Assembly: GCA_016647705.1 (NCBI GenBank)
Contig: CM028333.1
Coordinates: 23,244,243-23,308,242 of the forward strand
DNA: 64,000 nucleotides
From: Eucommia ulmoides
Lineage: Eukaryota; Streptophyta; Magnoliopsida; Garryales; Eucommiaceae
Reading direction: 5' to 3'
Shown here: positions 34,681-45,489 of the stretch, piece after piece
How the letters are laid out: each line of letters opens with the position of its first letter
Numbering within the stretch: the first letter of the stretch is position 1
The notes under the pieces: model-generated
Seen by the model: the letters and a program-made list of their open reading frames with translations, nothing else
The model's database searches: none
Told to the model about the DNA's origin: nothing
Made by a program: the position numbers and the translations under genes

Positions 34681-35008
34681 TGTGGTGATTAAAAGTGTTT
34701 GTAAAATTTTACAAATATAAAAGGGTTTAAAAATATGATAATTTATTATAAGTAAGAGTCAAATAAAAAATTTAAAATTATTTAGATTTTTTCGAGATGT
34801 AATATACATTTGAGTAATAATAGTGTACATATAGAAAAACCATAGGTAGGTAAATGTAATTTCTGAAAATGCATTGGATCCATCCGCCACTTGGATGAAC
34901 CTTTCGATAAAACGTGATGTATCCACCGTTCCAATCACTACCCACGTCTGCATGTGATGGTCTCACAACCAACGTCTGGTTTTTAAAATGGTCTTCACTT
35001 GTACTTAT
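34681..35008. other. AT-rich spacer
   Basis: No gene or repeat signature was found. Confidence 0.4.
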
Positions 35009-35105
35009 TGTTGGCGTAAGTAAACCGACTTGTTTACTAAATAAATATTTTTAAAAACAAAATTACTGATAGCAGACATATTTCAATTTATTTACCATAG
35101 GCGAG

Positions 35106-35178
35106 GATCCCGGCCTTCTGAAGGCCGGGATCAGATCGAAAATATATATATATTTATCCCGGCCTTGTGAAGGCCGGG
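35106..35178. repeat. Two GC-rich hairpins in AT-rich DNA
   Basis: 35106-35132 is a perfect inverted repeat with 13-bp arms (GATCCCGGCCTTC) around a single T. 35158-35178 repeats its core (CCCGGCCTT, loop GTG, AAGGCCGGG). An AT run separates them. Confidence 0.9.
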
Positions 35179-35214
35179 GTTAATTTTATTTTTTATTTTT
35201 TTTATACTTATGTT

Positions 35215-35735
35215 TTGGCCCAATAAATTTTTAAAATTTTCGACAATTTTGAGTTGATTAACGGTGATCTATCGATATTTTAAATAAATCTAATTTTTTT
35301 TTGCATAAATTACGTTCAAAACATTCCATAATGCATTTTACGTTTAAAAACGGATAAGTTGATGAATTTTAAAAAATCGCCAAAGTTGACCAGATGAGCT
35401 GTTTCGATAATGGCAGAATTATTTTCAGCAATTTAAAATTAACAAAAGATTGCATGTTCATAACAGAAATGAACCAAATTTTTTGTATATAAATTATGTT
35501 CATAACACTACATAACAAAACTTAAAATACTAAAAACGGACTAGTGAATAATTTTTAAATAATCGTCAAAATTGGTCGGATGAGTTGTTTCGATGACGAT
35601 GCAGTTTTTTTTGAAAACTTTGAGTTAACAAAAAATTGTCGTTTATTCGTAACAGAAATAAACCTGATTTTTTTGTATACAAATTACGTTCATAACGCTA
35701 AGTAATAAAATCGAGAATACCAAAAACGGATTATC
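35215..35735. repeat. Tandem repeat, period about 184-190 bp, nearly 3 copies
   Basis: The anchor 'ataaattacgttca' recurs at 35305, 35489 (as 'ataaattatgttca') and 35679 (as 'acaaattacgttca'), each followed by 'aaaaacgga' and 'gatgagctgtttcgat'-like words. It ends where the copia RNase H frame resumes. Confidence 0.8.
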
Positions 35736-35739
35736 TCTC

Positions 35740-36376
35740 TCATACGCGGCCTGACATCGCATATGCAGTGAGTGTAGTAAGCCAATTCATGCACTGTCTA
35801 GGTGAAGAACATATGAATGCGGTAATTCGGATTCTCCGATATCTAAAGTCTTATCCCAAAAAATGACTTATGTTTACAAGAAATAATCATCTACGAGTGA
35901 AAGGTTACACAGATGCTGACTGGGCATGAAATATCTCTGATAGAAAATCCACCTCAGGCTATTTCACGTTTGTTGGAGGGAACCTGGTTATATGGAGAAG
36001 TAAAAAGCAAAAGGTGATAGCATTATCAAGTGCTGAAGCCGAGTTTCGTGGGATGGCTAAGGGCCTTTGTGAACTTCTATGGCTTCGAAGACTATTAACT
36101 GAGATTGGCTTCGCTCTTGGCTACGAGATTGACCTATTCTGTGATAATAAAGCTACAATTGACATTTTTTATAACCAAGTCCAACATGATCAAACCAAAC
36201 ACGTGGAAGTAGATCGGTACTTCATCAAACAAAATATTGAGGCCAAGATAATTCGATTTCTACTTGTTAAATCTGAAGACCAATTGATAGACATACTTAC
36301 AAAAACTATTTGTAGCAAAAGTTTCTATGGCTCACTTGACAAGTTGGGCATCCGAGATCCATATGCACTAACTTGA
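35740..36376 (+). pseudogene. Copia RT end and RNase H domain
   Basis: The reading begins with an '[20 protein letters not shown]'-type RT terminus (35745-35810), then RNase H motifs 'GYTDADWA' (with a stop after it), 'KSTSGYFTFVGGNLVIWRSK', 'VIALSSAEAEFRGMAKG', 'LFCDNKATIDIFYNQVQHD', 'TKHVEVDRYFIKQNIE' and 'QLIDILTKTI'. The last 120 codons (36014-36376) are open to the natural stop just before the 3' LTR, but stops at about 35865 and 35928 break the domain. Confidence 0.85.
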
Positions 36377-36383
36377 GGGATAG

Positions 36384-36608
36384 TGTTGGCGTGAGTAAAC
36401 CTCTCAACCATCTACTTCCCAACCATCTACCATTAATGCCAATCATCTACCATTAATGTATTCCCCAACCACCTTCTACCATTAATATACTTCCCAACCA
36501 TCTACCACCAATTTGTTTGTTGTATATATATATATATGAATGTATATTATCAAATGAGTAGAATGAAAAATATAAGATATTCTATCTATCCTCCTATCTG
36601 TTTTAACA
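36384..36608 (+). repeat. 3' LTR of the copia element, 225 bp
   Basis: It starts right after the polypurine-like 'cttgagggatag' (36373-36383). It contains imperfect 'aaccatctaccattaat' repeats and ends 'gttttaaca'. Confidence 0.75.
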
Positions 36609-36738
36609 CTTACCACTAAATAAATTCCAAATAAATTCATCATTCAACTGCCAACTAGTACTTTACCAAAAAAAGAAAAAAAAAACTACCAACTAGTCAA
36701 GTACCAATAATTGTACTGTTAGCTAAAAAAAGGAGTGG

Positions 36739-36747
36739 TATTTAAAA
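36739..36747 (+). promoter_or_regulatory. TATA-like element upstream of exon 1a
   Basis: TATTTAAAA lies 65 bp before the chosen ATG. The surrounding 'ggagtggtatttaaaatggtcttta' is also conserved before the second exon 1 (41737-41745), as expected for a core promoter. The transcription start is not visible from sequence. Confidence 0.45.
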
Positions 36748-36811
36748 TGGTCTTTAACGATACAAGAGACGATAACGAAGAAGTATGCAGCGCCAAGCAG
36801 AATTAGCAGAA

Positions 36812-37263
36812 ATGGGAACTTCTGGTGTTGATAAGCTGAACCGAAGATTGATTTCCACCACAGACCATGCACAAGGAAATCGTCCAGAAGTGCAAAATCA
36901 CATGTCTCACGCCATGGAGTTGGTGAACTCCTTGGTCCTGCCAATGGTTCTCAACACCACCATCCAGCTCGGAGTGCTCCAGATGATAGCCGATGCCGGT
37001 CCCGGCGCCCAACTCTCCACGTCGGACATTGCGTCTCGTTTTCCTGCCAACAATCCGGACGCATCGTCCATGCTCGACCGGATGCTCCGGCTTTTGGCCA
37101 GTTACTCTGTCCTCACCTGCTCTGTCGTCGACGGCGGCGATGGCCGTCTCCACCGATTGTACGGACTGGCGCCTGTGGCGAAATACTTCGTCCGGAACCA
37201 GGATGGGGCATCGTTGGGTGACCTAATGGCATTGGTCCAGGACAAGGTCTACCTGGATAGCTG
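36812..37263 (+). CDS. COMT-like O-methyltransferase, exon 1a (intact)
   Basis: It encodes residues 1-150 plus two bases of codon 151: the N-terminal dimerisation and substrate-gating part of plant class II O-methyltransferases. Visible motifs are 'AMELVNSLVLPMVLNTTIQL' (helix typical of the family), 'LDRMLRLLASYSVLTCS', 'LYGLAPVAKYFVRN' and 'ALVQDKVYLDSW'. The start at 36812 was chosen because the paralogous exon begins at the same codon; an in-frame ATG at 36785 would add nine residues. The donor is TG|GTACGT at 37263/37264. Relative to alfalfa COMT numbering (offset +11), positions M130, N131 and L136 read L141, V142 and Y147. It differs from exon 1b at about 29 of 452 bases by hand count (about 94% identity). 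Confidence 0.75.
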
Positions 37264-37314
37264 GTACGTTTGTAGCACTTGATTTTAGTGCCCTATAAAT
37301 TTCCTTTAAATTCA

Positions 37315-37668
37315 TTTAGTGAATGTGGTTTTGCTTCTCTATCAACAATAAAATTTAGCTTATAAAATGAGATTTTTTCTCACACGTAAATTTGACTATC
37401 AGCATCTTCCATATTCGATATGGAATAAATCCAACAAAATTCTTCTTATATATCAAGCCTTTGATCGGTTAACCCTCAATGAGTCTATCACTTTGTGGAA
37501 GAGACTTCCACTCGACAACCTTGTACGGTTGTTGTAACCTGGACTCTAATACCTATGTAAGGTAGTCTTGAACATCTCTCAATCGTAAAAGTTAGCTTAT
37601 AAGGTGAGACTTTTTTTGACACTTATAACTTGATCATCAGTCTCTTCCATATCTGAAACTAATATTAA
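37315..37668 (-). mobile_element. Degenerate TRIM retrotransposon
   Basis: Two terminal repeats, about 37315-37436 (ending 'aaatccaaca') and 37556-37668 (starting 'tgtaaggtagtcttgaac'), share 'gttagcttataa..tgaga' and 'cttccatat'. Between them, a 'ggactctaatacct' matches the inverse of the tRNA-iMet priming site, giving minus orientation. It is the same family as the clean copy at 52108-52448. Confidence 0.65.
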
Positions 37669-37719
37669 AAATACCATATATATCTAAATCAATTAAAAAT
37701 AGCATGTAGTTAATGTTCT

Positions 37720-38060
37720 TGTTAGAAGGTTCTAACTTAACCTTATGGTACTAAGCATAGTAGCTCATTTGATTCATATGGTGGATTAAAAACTCTCCAC
37801 TGATTAATGTGGGATATGAATTTAACACTCTCATTTAAGTGCAACCCATGATTTGACTACGAAGGAATGATGAGAAGTGTGCAATATTAGTCTTGCATGA
37901 ATGATATGACTACGGGAGAATAGGAATTCTCATTAATCTTGGCTCTGATACTATGTTAGGAGGTTCCAACTTAAAACCATATGGTGCCAAGTGGAGTAAT
38001 TCCTTTGATTTATATAATGGTTTGAAAACTCTCGATGAACGTAACATCGAGAGAGTGGTA
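37720..38060 (-). mobile_element. Second TRIM-like element, different family
   Basis: The terminal repeat 'tgttagaaggttctaactta' at 37720 recurs as 'tgttaggaggttccaactta' at 37954, immediately after 'ggctctgatac' (37941-37951), the inverse of a tRNA-iMet priming site. The 120-bp interior is non-coding. The right repeat is truncated near 38050. Confidence 0.6.
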
Positions 38061-38286
38061 AGTATAGTAGGTAACTGGATCATAGCACCTATATCCTTTC
38101 AACATAGAAGAATAGCTGAGGAAAACACACTAGATAGATTTATCATTTAACTTAATGCGAGTAAGGCTCTAATTCTAGACAAAACACGTACAACCAAAGA
38201 CTCGAGGTAAGATAGGAAAAATAGTGCTAGTGGGTTGCAACATATGAAGGTGGGCTTTGCCTGTAAGGACACAACTCGGTGCGCAA

Positions 38287-38870
38287 TTAATGAGATAGAC
38301 AGCAATAAGAACTGTCGTGTGTCAAAGATTTAGGAACATTCATTTCTCGCAAAAGACAATGAACGACAGACATGATATGACGGTTCTTACATTCCGCCAC
38401 ACCATTTTGCTCAAGGGTGTAGGGGTAGGTAAGTTGCTGAATGATGCTTTGCTTATTAAGTTCAGCCCAAAATTCATTAGATAAGTATTCCTGGCCATTA
38501 TCTAACCTGATATTGCATACAACGATTTTATATTGGGTTTTTATCATTTGAAGGAAGTGAGTAAAGTGAGTGTAAATCTTTGATTTGTGTTTCATCAAAC
38601 AAACCCAAATGCATCGACTATAATCATCTATGAAGGTGACATAGTAGCGTTGTTTGGAAATGATTGCGATAGAAGAGGGTCCCCAAATATCAGAATGGAT
38701 AAGATCAAATGCTCAGGAGGCACGGTGCATGCAAAGAATATAAGAGGTACATACGTGTGTGTTTAGACAATTCACAAACCACACATTGAAATTTAAAGTC
38801 CTTGTAAACTTTATTAATGGACGGAAACAACCAACACAAATCCTGAAAAATTTGCATGTCCCAGACTGGC
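38287..38870 (-). pseudogene. Copia integrase remnant
   Basis: Out-of-frame 'VVCELSKHTRVPL' (38745-38785) is the end of the zinc-finger segment. 38287-38598 gives 'IRLDNGQEYLSNEFW', 'PYTLEQNGVAECKNRHIM' and 'CLLREMNVPKS', the integrase core with its second catalytic Asp (DNG) and the Glu-bearing 'QNGVAE'. Stops before 38598 break it. Confidence 0.85.
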
Positions 38871-38980
38871 ATGTTACAAGTTTAAATTTTTGAAAAACAC
38901 ATAGAGGAATAAAAAACAGGTAATACAGAAGCTTGCATAATAAAAAGTGGAGCGCGTGGAGGTGGAGGGCTACCGAAATA

Positions 38981-39313
38981 TTAGAGGCAATCGCGTTTAT
39001 ATCCCCTGCCAAAAATCTTCCTCGTAGTCAGGTCTTGCAAGAAGCAATGATCAGGTAAGAAAACAACAGCGCAATTAAGATTTTTAGCAAGACGACTAAC
39101 CAAAAGAAAATTATAGGCAAATTTAGCAACATAATGAACAGAGTGAAGAGTGATATCAGAGGACAAGTAGATATCTCTCTGACAACGAATATGGATAGAG
39201 GTTCCATCGGCAATGCATATAGATTGGTTGATAGGTGAAACATGGGAGATGAAGGTAGAAAACTCACCAGTCATGTGATTGTTTGCCCGAAATCCAGAAT
39301 CCAAGTAGGGCAA
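38981..39313 (-). pseudogene. Copia protease remnant
   Basis: It begins 'YLDSGFRANNHMTGEFSTF', the copia protease active site (expected D-S/T-G-A followed by H-M-T), and continues with 'ICIADGTSIHI' and 'LHSVHYVAKFAYNFLLVSRL'. The Asp-Ser-Gly is present but Ala is replaced and two residues appear inserted after it. Confidence 0.8.
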
Positions 39314-39649
39314 CCAGACTTACCATGAAGTGTAGTAGGAGTACTTGAGGCAAGAACAACTGTGGGGCTGGAAGACGATGCCAAAGTGGTTAACTAAGCT
39401 TGAAGCTGGGCCACCAAGGTAGAGAAGGAGAAAGCGAGACCAAGGCTGGGTCTTACTCAATGAAGTGTAGTAGGAGTACTTGGGCCTATCCAGGAGAGCT
39501 GGTGGAAAATCTATTGGACTAGGGATAATATCAGTAATAGCACCAATATGTGGTCCTCATTTTCCTTTCCGCCCTTCTAGGTTTCGGGGTTTCAATTCAG
39601 GCTGAAGATTGTGACAACAATCTATGTTGTGACAAGACTTTCGACACTG

Positions 39650-40564
39650 CTAACAGTATGGTGGCATGACTGATGAGAGAGGACCAGAGGGAGCCGGAAA
39701 GGCCATCTGCGAACCAAAGGGAGCCGAAAATGCCATCTTCTCAAGGATTGAAGGAGTGACTTCAAGTGAGAGAAGTAGCCAGCGTTTTGAATCATTGTCA
39801 ACAGTAGAGAATGCATTGTATATATCTGGTATCGGTGATGTGTTTAAAATTTGAGTGCGAAGATTCTCATACTCCGGATTTAAACCCATCAAGAAATGGT
39901 ATGTGTGTCGACGATCCTGGTGTTTGGATTCGATCTTAGCAGTATTCTTAGGAAATTCACTCAGAGGTTCATACTGCGCAAGTTCCTCCCACCGAGATTG
40001 AAGGTAGTCAAAGTAATCCGCAACTGAAAGTCTGAATAATGCCTGAGAGGTATAGGAAATCTTACAATAGAGCTCGAAGATCTGTGATTCATTGCGAGAA
40101 TGGGCATACATCTTCGTAAGAGTAGACCATAATCCGTTGATCGTCTCGTGGAACATGAAGATATTATAGATCCGTTCTTCCAAAGAATTGAAAATCCACC
40201 CGAAGATGGTACAATTATCAGCATCCCACTGAGCAAACTTGAGATCGTTGATATCTGACTTTGGCTCAGTATCGTTGAGTCATCCGGTCTTATGTTTTCC
40301 ACCAAGGTAGAGAAGGAGAAAGCGAGACCAAGCAGGGAAATTCGCTCCATTGAGTAAGACGGTGATAACACGTTGGACTATGGCCTCAGGGGCATAGGTA
40401 GAATCTGAGCGCGCGGGTAGCTGTAGAGCATGAACGGTCTGAAATGGGACATCACCTTCTCTTCCAAATGCCATTAATACAAATGAGATAAGATTGTAGC
40501 AATGAAATAGGCGGAAAAAAAATGCTACAAACGACTGACCGGGCTCCGGAAGAAGAAGACACAA
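39650..40564 (-). pseudogene. Copia gag remnant
   Basis: 40280-40564 encodes the gag N-terminus with 'VITVLLNGANFPAWSRFLLL', the usual 'L.G.NY..W' motif. 39650-40183 continues in another frame with 'INGLWSTLTKMYAHSRNESQ', 'DYFDYLQSRWEELAQYEP' and 'HFLMGLNPEYENLRTQIL', matching the copia gag-polypeptide domain. A stop and frameshift lie between about 40183 and 40280. Confidence 0.8.
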
Positions 40565-40569
40565 TTTGA

Positions 40570-41320
40570 GAAGCGAACCAGAGACGTAGTTACCTAATCA
40601 TTCAAGAAATCGAAGAAACGACCATGTATTTAGAACATTCGGAATACCAACGAATGGAGAACAACGAGGACGAGCAGCAGATTTACAGACGAAGAACAAT
40701 CCGCAACTTGCAGCAGTAGGTAGAAGCTATATGGTTACTTGTAATGATGTCTGACTAATGGCTGCGGGTACTGGCCGCAAATAGAGTATAACAATGTACA
40801 ATTGACTTGTTCGCGCGAGACGGTGCACAAAGCTAGTGCTGGGTCACGAGGACGGTTGGATCGCGAAAAATGGTGTTGGTTTCCGAAATTGCGGTTGGGC
40901 AAGGGGTCGCGAAGATAGCTGATACGCGAAAAAAAAATGTTGATTCGCGAAATCTCAACTGGGCATGGGTTTGCGAGACAGTTGTGGGGCTGATTGGGTT
41001 AGGGTTTTGTGCGAAATTGGCGACAAAGCTAGGGTTTTAGTGGCGAGGTTGAGAGGCGTAGGGTTAGGGTTCCCAACTAGTGGCAACGAGCTAGGGTTTC
41101 GATGGTGGTCTGTCCAGCGACAACGAGTGTGGGTTGTGGGGCTGGTTGCAGCATCAGTAGCTTGGTTGAGATTGGCTCAAAGGGTTAGGGTTTCGGTGGT
41201 GGCTGGTTTTGCGAGCTAGGGTTTCTTAGTTGGCGGCAGCGGCGGCGACTTGGTGGTGGTGATCAGTGGAGTCAACAACTGGTGGTGACGGCGGCTTTTA
41301 GTGTTTGGGAAAGAAAAATA
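40570..41320 (-). other. Leader region of the copia element
   Basis: Between priming site and gag. Several 'gctagggtttt' or 'gttagggtt' words (for example 41026, 41060, 41090, 41185) resemble plant 5' untranslated leaders. A plus-strand 84-codon frame here is a by-product. Confidence 0.5.
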
Positions 41321-41587
41321 TTGGCTCTGGATACCAAAAAGGACACAGGGGGAAAAAAAATTATATTGATAATTTTTTTACATACAGAATGAGTTTTATT
41401 CCCCTAATTATATAGCTGCAGGAATAGACTAAATTAGAAAGAATACTATTAAAATAAATAGACTAATAAAATCTTACAATAATGATACTGAAAATAGAAA
41501 TTAATATATAAATATAATATTTTAACAGTAATTATCTCTAAATAAATTCCAAATAAATTCATCAATCAACTACCAACTGGTATTTAC

Positions 41588-41760
41588 TACCAATAATTGT
41601 ACTGTTAAAGTGTTAAGCTAAAAAAGAGAGTGGTATTTACTACCAATAATTGTACTGTTAGCTAAAAAAAGTAGTGGTATTCATCAATCAACTAGTCAAC
41701 TGCCAATAGTTGTACTGTTAGCTAAAAAAGGAGTGGTATTTAAAATGGTCTTTAATGATA
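41588..41760 (+). repeat. Threefold promoter-proximal repeat upstream of exon 1b
   Basis: The block 'ccaataattgtactgttagc' plus 'taaaaaa.g.agtggtatt' appears at 41590, 41643 and 41703 (spacing 53 and 60 bp). The upstream paralogous promoter has it once, at about 36706-36742. The last copy contains the TATA-like TATTTAAAA (41737-41745). Confidence 0.85.
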
Positions 41761-41794
41761 CCAGAGAGGATAACGCCAAGCAAAATTAGCAGAA

Positions 41795-42246
41795 ATGGAA
41801 ACTTCAGGTGTTGATAAGCTGAACCGAAGATTGATCTCCACCACAGACAATGCACAAGGAAATCATCCAGAAGTGCAAAATCACATGCCTCACGCCATGG
41901 AGTCGGTGAGCTCCTTGGTCCTGCCAATGGTCCTCAACACCACCATCCAGCTCGGAGTGCTCCAGATGATAGCCGATGCCGGTCCCGGCGCGCAACTCTC
42001 CTCGTCGGACATTGCGTCTCGCTTTCCTGCCAACAATCCTGACGCACCGTCCATGCTCGACCGGATGCTCCGGCTTTTGGCCAGTTACTATATCATCACT
42101 TGCTCTGCCTTCGACGGTGGCGATGGTCGTCTCCGCCGATTATAAGGACTGGCGCCTGTGGCGAAATACTTCGTCCGGAACCAAGATGGGGCATCGTTGG
42201 GTGACTTAATGGCATTGGTCCAGGACAAGGTCTTCGTGGATAGCTG
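41795..42246 (+). pseudogene. COMT-like exon 1b with a nonsense codon
   Basis: It has the same length (452 nt), start codon and end phase as exon 1a, with donor TG|GTGCGT. The frame is open except codon 117 (42143-42145), where TAA stands for the Tyr codon TAC of exon 1a ('HRLYGLAPV' versus 'RRL-stop-GLAPV'). Read through, the rest of the exon is normal ('VAKYFVRNQDGASLGDLMAL'). It lies 9.2 kb before exon 2. Using this exon would end translation before the SAM domain; a downstream restart is not supported. Confidence 0.85.
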
Positions 42247-42377
42247 GTGCGTTTGTGGTAATTGGTTTTCGTGCCCTAGAAATTTACCCAAATTCGTTAC
42301 AGTTGATGCAATCGCATTCTACGCTTATATTGTCTTAATTTTCTTTCCCTCCCTTTCTTATTGCATTCACTTTGAAC

Positions 42378-45007
42378 CTAGGAATGACGGACACGGCGAC
42401 ACGACAATTTTTCAAAAGTCCCGACACAAACGCAGTAGAGACATATAAATAAATAAATATATAATTTTATTGTCATTAAATAAATTCGTTTAAAAAATAT
42501 TAAGATAATTATAATTATACAAAATTAAAAAAAAATTAAGATAATTATAATTATAATTTCTACTATTTAATAAATAAAAAATATATAAAAAAAGATAAAT
42601 TAAACAAAAAGTCAGAGCAATCTCACCTTGTACCTGAGATTCACGTGCCCTTATAATCAATGTTGTAAAAGGCGGGAGCGTTGAGCAGAGCGTTTTGGAC
42701 TGTCCGAGGCAGGGAGTAAACCTCGTAATACATAGACTTTTATATTTTAAAAATATTATATATAGTTAAAAAATACCAAAAAAAATAATTTAAAAATATG
42801 TATATATGAATTATGAAAAATAAACATAAATAACATCATAAGATGGGGAAAAAATATAATGATGAATATATATATGAAAGATTCTAAGTATTAACCAAGC
42901 AAAATCCCTCTTTTGTTCGCCTTCTTTTTCTTCATGTCTGACTTCAAGGTAAGAAACAATGTAAATTCATTTAATAAATAAAATAAATTTAGAGAAATTC
43001 AGAAAAATAAAAATAAAAATAGATCAGTGAAATTCAAAAAGCAGAGAAATCCAGGGAAAAAAATAACAGAGAAAAATTTCATTAAAAAAAACAAATAACA
43101 GAAAAAATGGAGAAAACTTAAAGAAACAAATAATAGGAAAAAAGGGAGAAAAACTAAAAATGAAGAAAAATAACATAAACTAGGTAGCGTTTGGTAACCA
43201 CTCTCATCCCAACCATTCCCATCCCATTCCCATTTTTTTGGGATTAAGTTTTGAGCATAGCATTTAGTAATCCATCTCACTTTTTTGTTTTCGTTCCCAT
43301 TCCATTTCCATCCCAGGATTGTGCCCACTTTTTATATTGGCTTGAGAAACAAAAAAAAATTGTGTCCAAGATTTCCCATCCCGTTCCCAACCCAAAAAAC
43401 AGCCGAACACAATCAAACACAGTCGCTCCATTATCACCTTCACCTTCGTCGTCCTCTATGGTCATCATCCAAGAAGATCGTCGTCGTCATCTTCTTCTTC
43501 AACCGTTCTCCTCTGGTCATCGTCTGCTTTTGCACGTTCGTCGTCATTTTTCATCACAAGTGTCATCGTTTGTCGCCGTCTCCATCACGTTGTTCGTCGT
43601 CGTCTTCTTCGCGTCGTCCGTCATCCTCCATTGTCATCGATTTCGTCTGCTTATAGGGTTTCGATTTCGAAATCTAAACCCTATTTCAATTTCAATTTCG
43701 AAACAGGGTTTCGATGTCTACTCTTGGTTTGTCGTCTGGTTTGTCGTCTTCTCCATCGACCATGTTCTTATACTTTTCGATTTCGTCGACCGTGTTCATC
43801 ATCTGCTTTTCGATTTCGAAATCGAAACTCGAAATCGATTTCGATTTCGGATAGGATTTCAAAATCAAATCGAAACCTTGTTTCCATTTGATTTCGATTT
43901 CAAAATCGAGGCTTGAAATCGATTTCGGTTTCCTATTTCGAAATCGAAACTCAAAATCAATTTCAATTTTGAAATCGAAATCTAAATAGGAAATCGATTT
44001 CGAGTGCGATTTCGATTTTGAGTGCGCATTGGTGAAGAAGAAGTTGTTTTTTTTGGCTTGAAATCAATTTCGATTTCAAAATAGGGTTTCAATTGTTTGA
44101 TGATTTCTTGATTGTGGTTTATGGTTCGTTCTTAATTACTTTGATAAAATTATTATCAAACGCGATTATGTTCCCTAATCAAAAAAAAAATTGTCGTTAC
44201 CAAACGCCTTTCTATTCCCAAGAAGGAAACAAAATTCTCATCATATCTCATTCTCATCTAACCGCATGGGATGGGCACGAAACAGTTACCAAATGGGCAA
44301 ACACTGAAATGCACACTCCAAGAAACCCTTTTATACTCCACGTGTCCACCAAAATGCATAGAAACACAATACTTGGAGACAACACCGATTCTAATTTCCA
44401 AGAAAAGGTATGATAGTATAAGCATGATATATATACACGAAGAATAAGCATTTCAAAAAAATAGAGACCCAAAAAAAAAACGAAATATTGAAAGACACAG
44501 AGAAGACAACGGTGGTGGTTTCGATGCGTTTCCTCCTCGGGAAGAAGACAATGTCGCGCATGGTAGGTTTCCTCCTCGGGAAGAAGACAGCATCGTGATG
44601 TAGTCTGAAATCAATTGAAGGAGGAGGACGAGCCAGACTAGAATCGAGGAGCTGCGATGGCATTCCAGACCAACATCGCGCATGTATTTCTTTCTCTTTT
44701 TGCATCGAGGAGTTGCGATGGCGACTACAACGCGAGAACTATGTTCAGTGATAGCGACGACGACCAACTGTTAGGCTTCAAAATCTGCAAAGGTATGCCT
44801 CAACGTAACAACCGATACTTAGAACTATGTAACACGTTTACCTTCGCGTGTACGACACGGTTACTTTCGCATGTCCGTGCTGTGTCGAAATTAATAAAAA
44901 TAAATGAAAATTTTGAACATGTTCTAACACGTGTCGGAGCCGTGTCGGTGTCCTACACATGTCAAACACCAACACTCAGCCTCCGGTGGAGTGTCCGTGC
45001 TTCCTAG
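42378..45007. mobile_element. hAT-like non-autonomous element, 2.63 kb, 8-bp TSD
   Basis: Ends CTAGGAATGACGGACAC and, inverted, CTAGGAAGCACGGACAC agree at 15 of 17 bases. Flanks CTTTGAAC (42370-42377) and CTTCGAAC (45008-45015) are a candidate 8-bp target duplication with one mismatch, the size typical of hAT elements. 'gacacg' words are enriched near both ends. No transposase frame is visible. A Harbinger-like element is nested inside. A Mutator-like element (9-bp TSD) is the main alternative. Confidence 0.65.
43183..44300. mobile_element. Harbinger-like element nested in the hAT-like element
   Basis: Terminal regions GGTAGCGTTTGGTAACCA and the inverse of '...cagttaccaaatgggcaa' are imperfect inverted repeats, with subterminal 'atcccatt' words on both sides. 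The interior includes many 'gatttcgaaatcga' words (43655-44080), shared with the element at 54647-58733, so both belong to one family. The presumed TSD (CTA against ACA) is not matched, so the ends are approximate. Plus-strand frames at 43251-43916 follow the simple repeats. Confidence 0.65.
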
Positions 45008-45015
45008 CTTCGAAC

Positions 45016-45489
45016 ATATAAGATGTAAACATATTAGCCTGAATGATCTTCAAAACAATATCTAAATTCAAACTATCAAACTGGTTCCACCTACTAGAAA
45101 GGTTTTGATAGAACATTAATTAAAGAGAACAAAAAGGAATAAGAGGCCCTAAATGTGACAAACATAATTTTTGACTATTTTAATTAATGAAATTGGTCGG
45201 GTTAGTATTCCATTGCATTCTTTTGGGGATCGATATAATATATTTGAATGCTAAAAATGATTAAGATTTGTATGAGATTTTAAATTCTTAAAATAACCCA
45301 CTTGAGGTTGAAGGCTTCAAATGGATAAGTAATCCTACATTGATTGTGAATGAAGAACTTGAGAACTATATTATGTTATAAATTGGAAGCAATCTTACAT
45401 TAGTTTTGGAGGAAAGACTTAAACACCATATCGAGTTATAAGTTGGAAGTAAAAGAAAAGCCAATGGGTATACAATCTTTGTGCATTAT
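45016..45489 (+). other. Intron 1 sequence without recognised features
   Basis: AT-rich; no transposon ends or coding motifs seen. Confidence 0.4.

Larger units (their letters stand above)
35009..36608 (+). mobile_element. Rearranged Ty1/copia element
   Basis: The 3' LTR is at 36384-36608 (TGTTGGCGTGAGTAAACC...TTTTAACA). The matching word 'tgttggcgtaagtaaacc' at 35009 marks the start of a 5' LTR of which only the first few dozen bases remain. Flanks CTTAT (35004-35008) and CTTAC (36609-36613) fit a target duplication with one mismatch. Between them lie hairpins and tandem repeats of other origin (35095-35735) and then the copia RNase H end. The missing gag-RT part was deleted or replaced. 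Confidence 0.65.
38160..41527 (-). mobile_element. Decayed Ty1/copia retrotransposon with one LTR
   Basis: Minus-strand order: LTR (about 41341-41527, starting TGTTAAAATATTATA), priming site TTTTGGTATCCAGAGCC (41323-41340 on the plus strand as the inverse), leader rich in 'accctaac' words, gag, protease, pre-integrase and integrase core. RT, RNase H and the 3' LTR are absent, so the element is truncated near 38160. It lies between the two COMT-like first exons. Confidence 0.75.

Noticed and set aside
35106-35178. Rho-independent terminator
   Set aside because: Bacterial terminators are not expected here; the hairpins sit in plant transposon sequence.
43251-43916. 221-residue plus-strand frame with Phe/Arg/Ser repeats
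   Set aside because: It is driven by 'gatttcgaaatcga' simple repeats inside a Harbinger-like element; no transposase motif.
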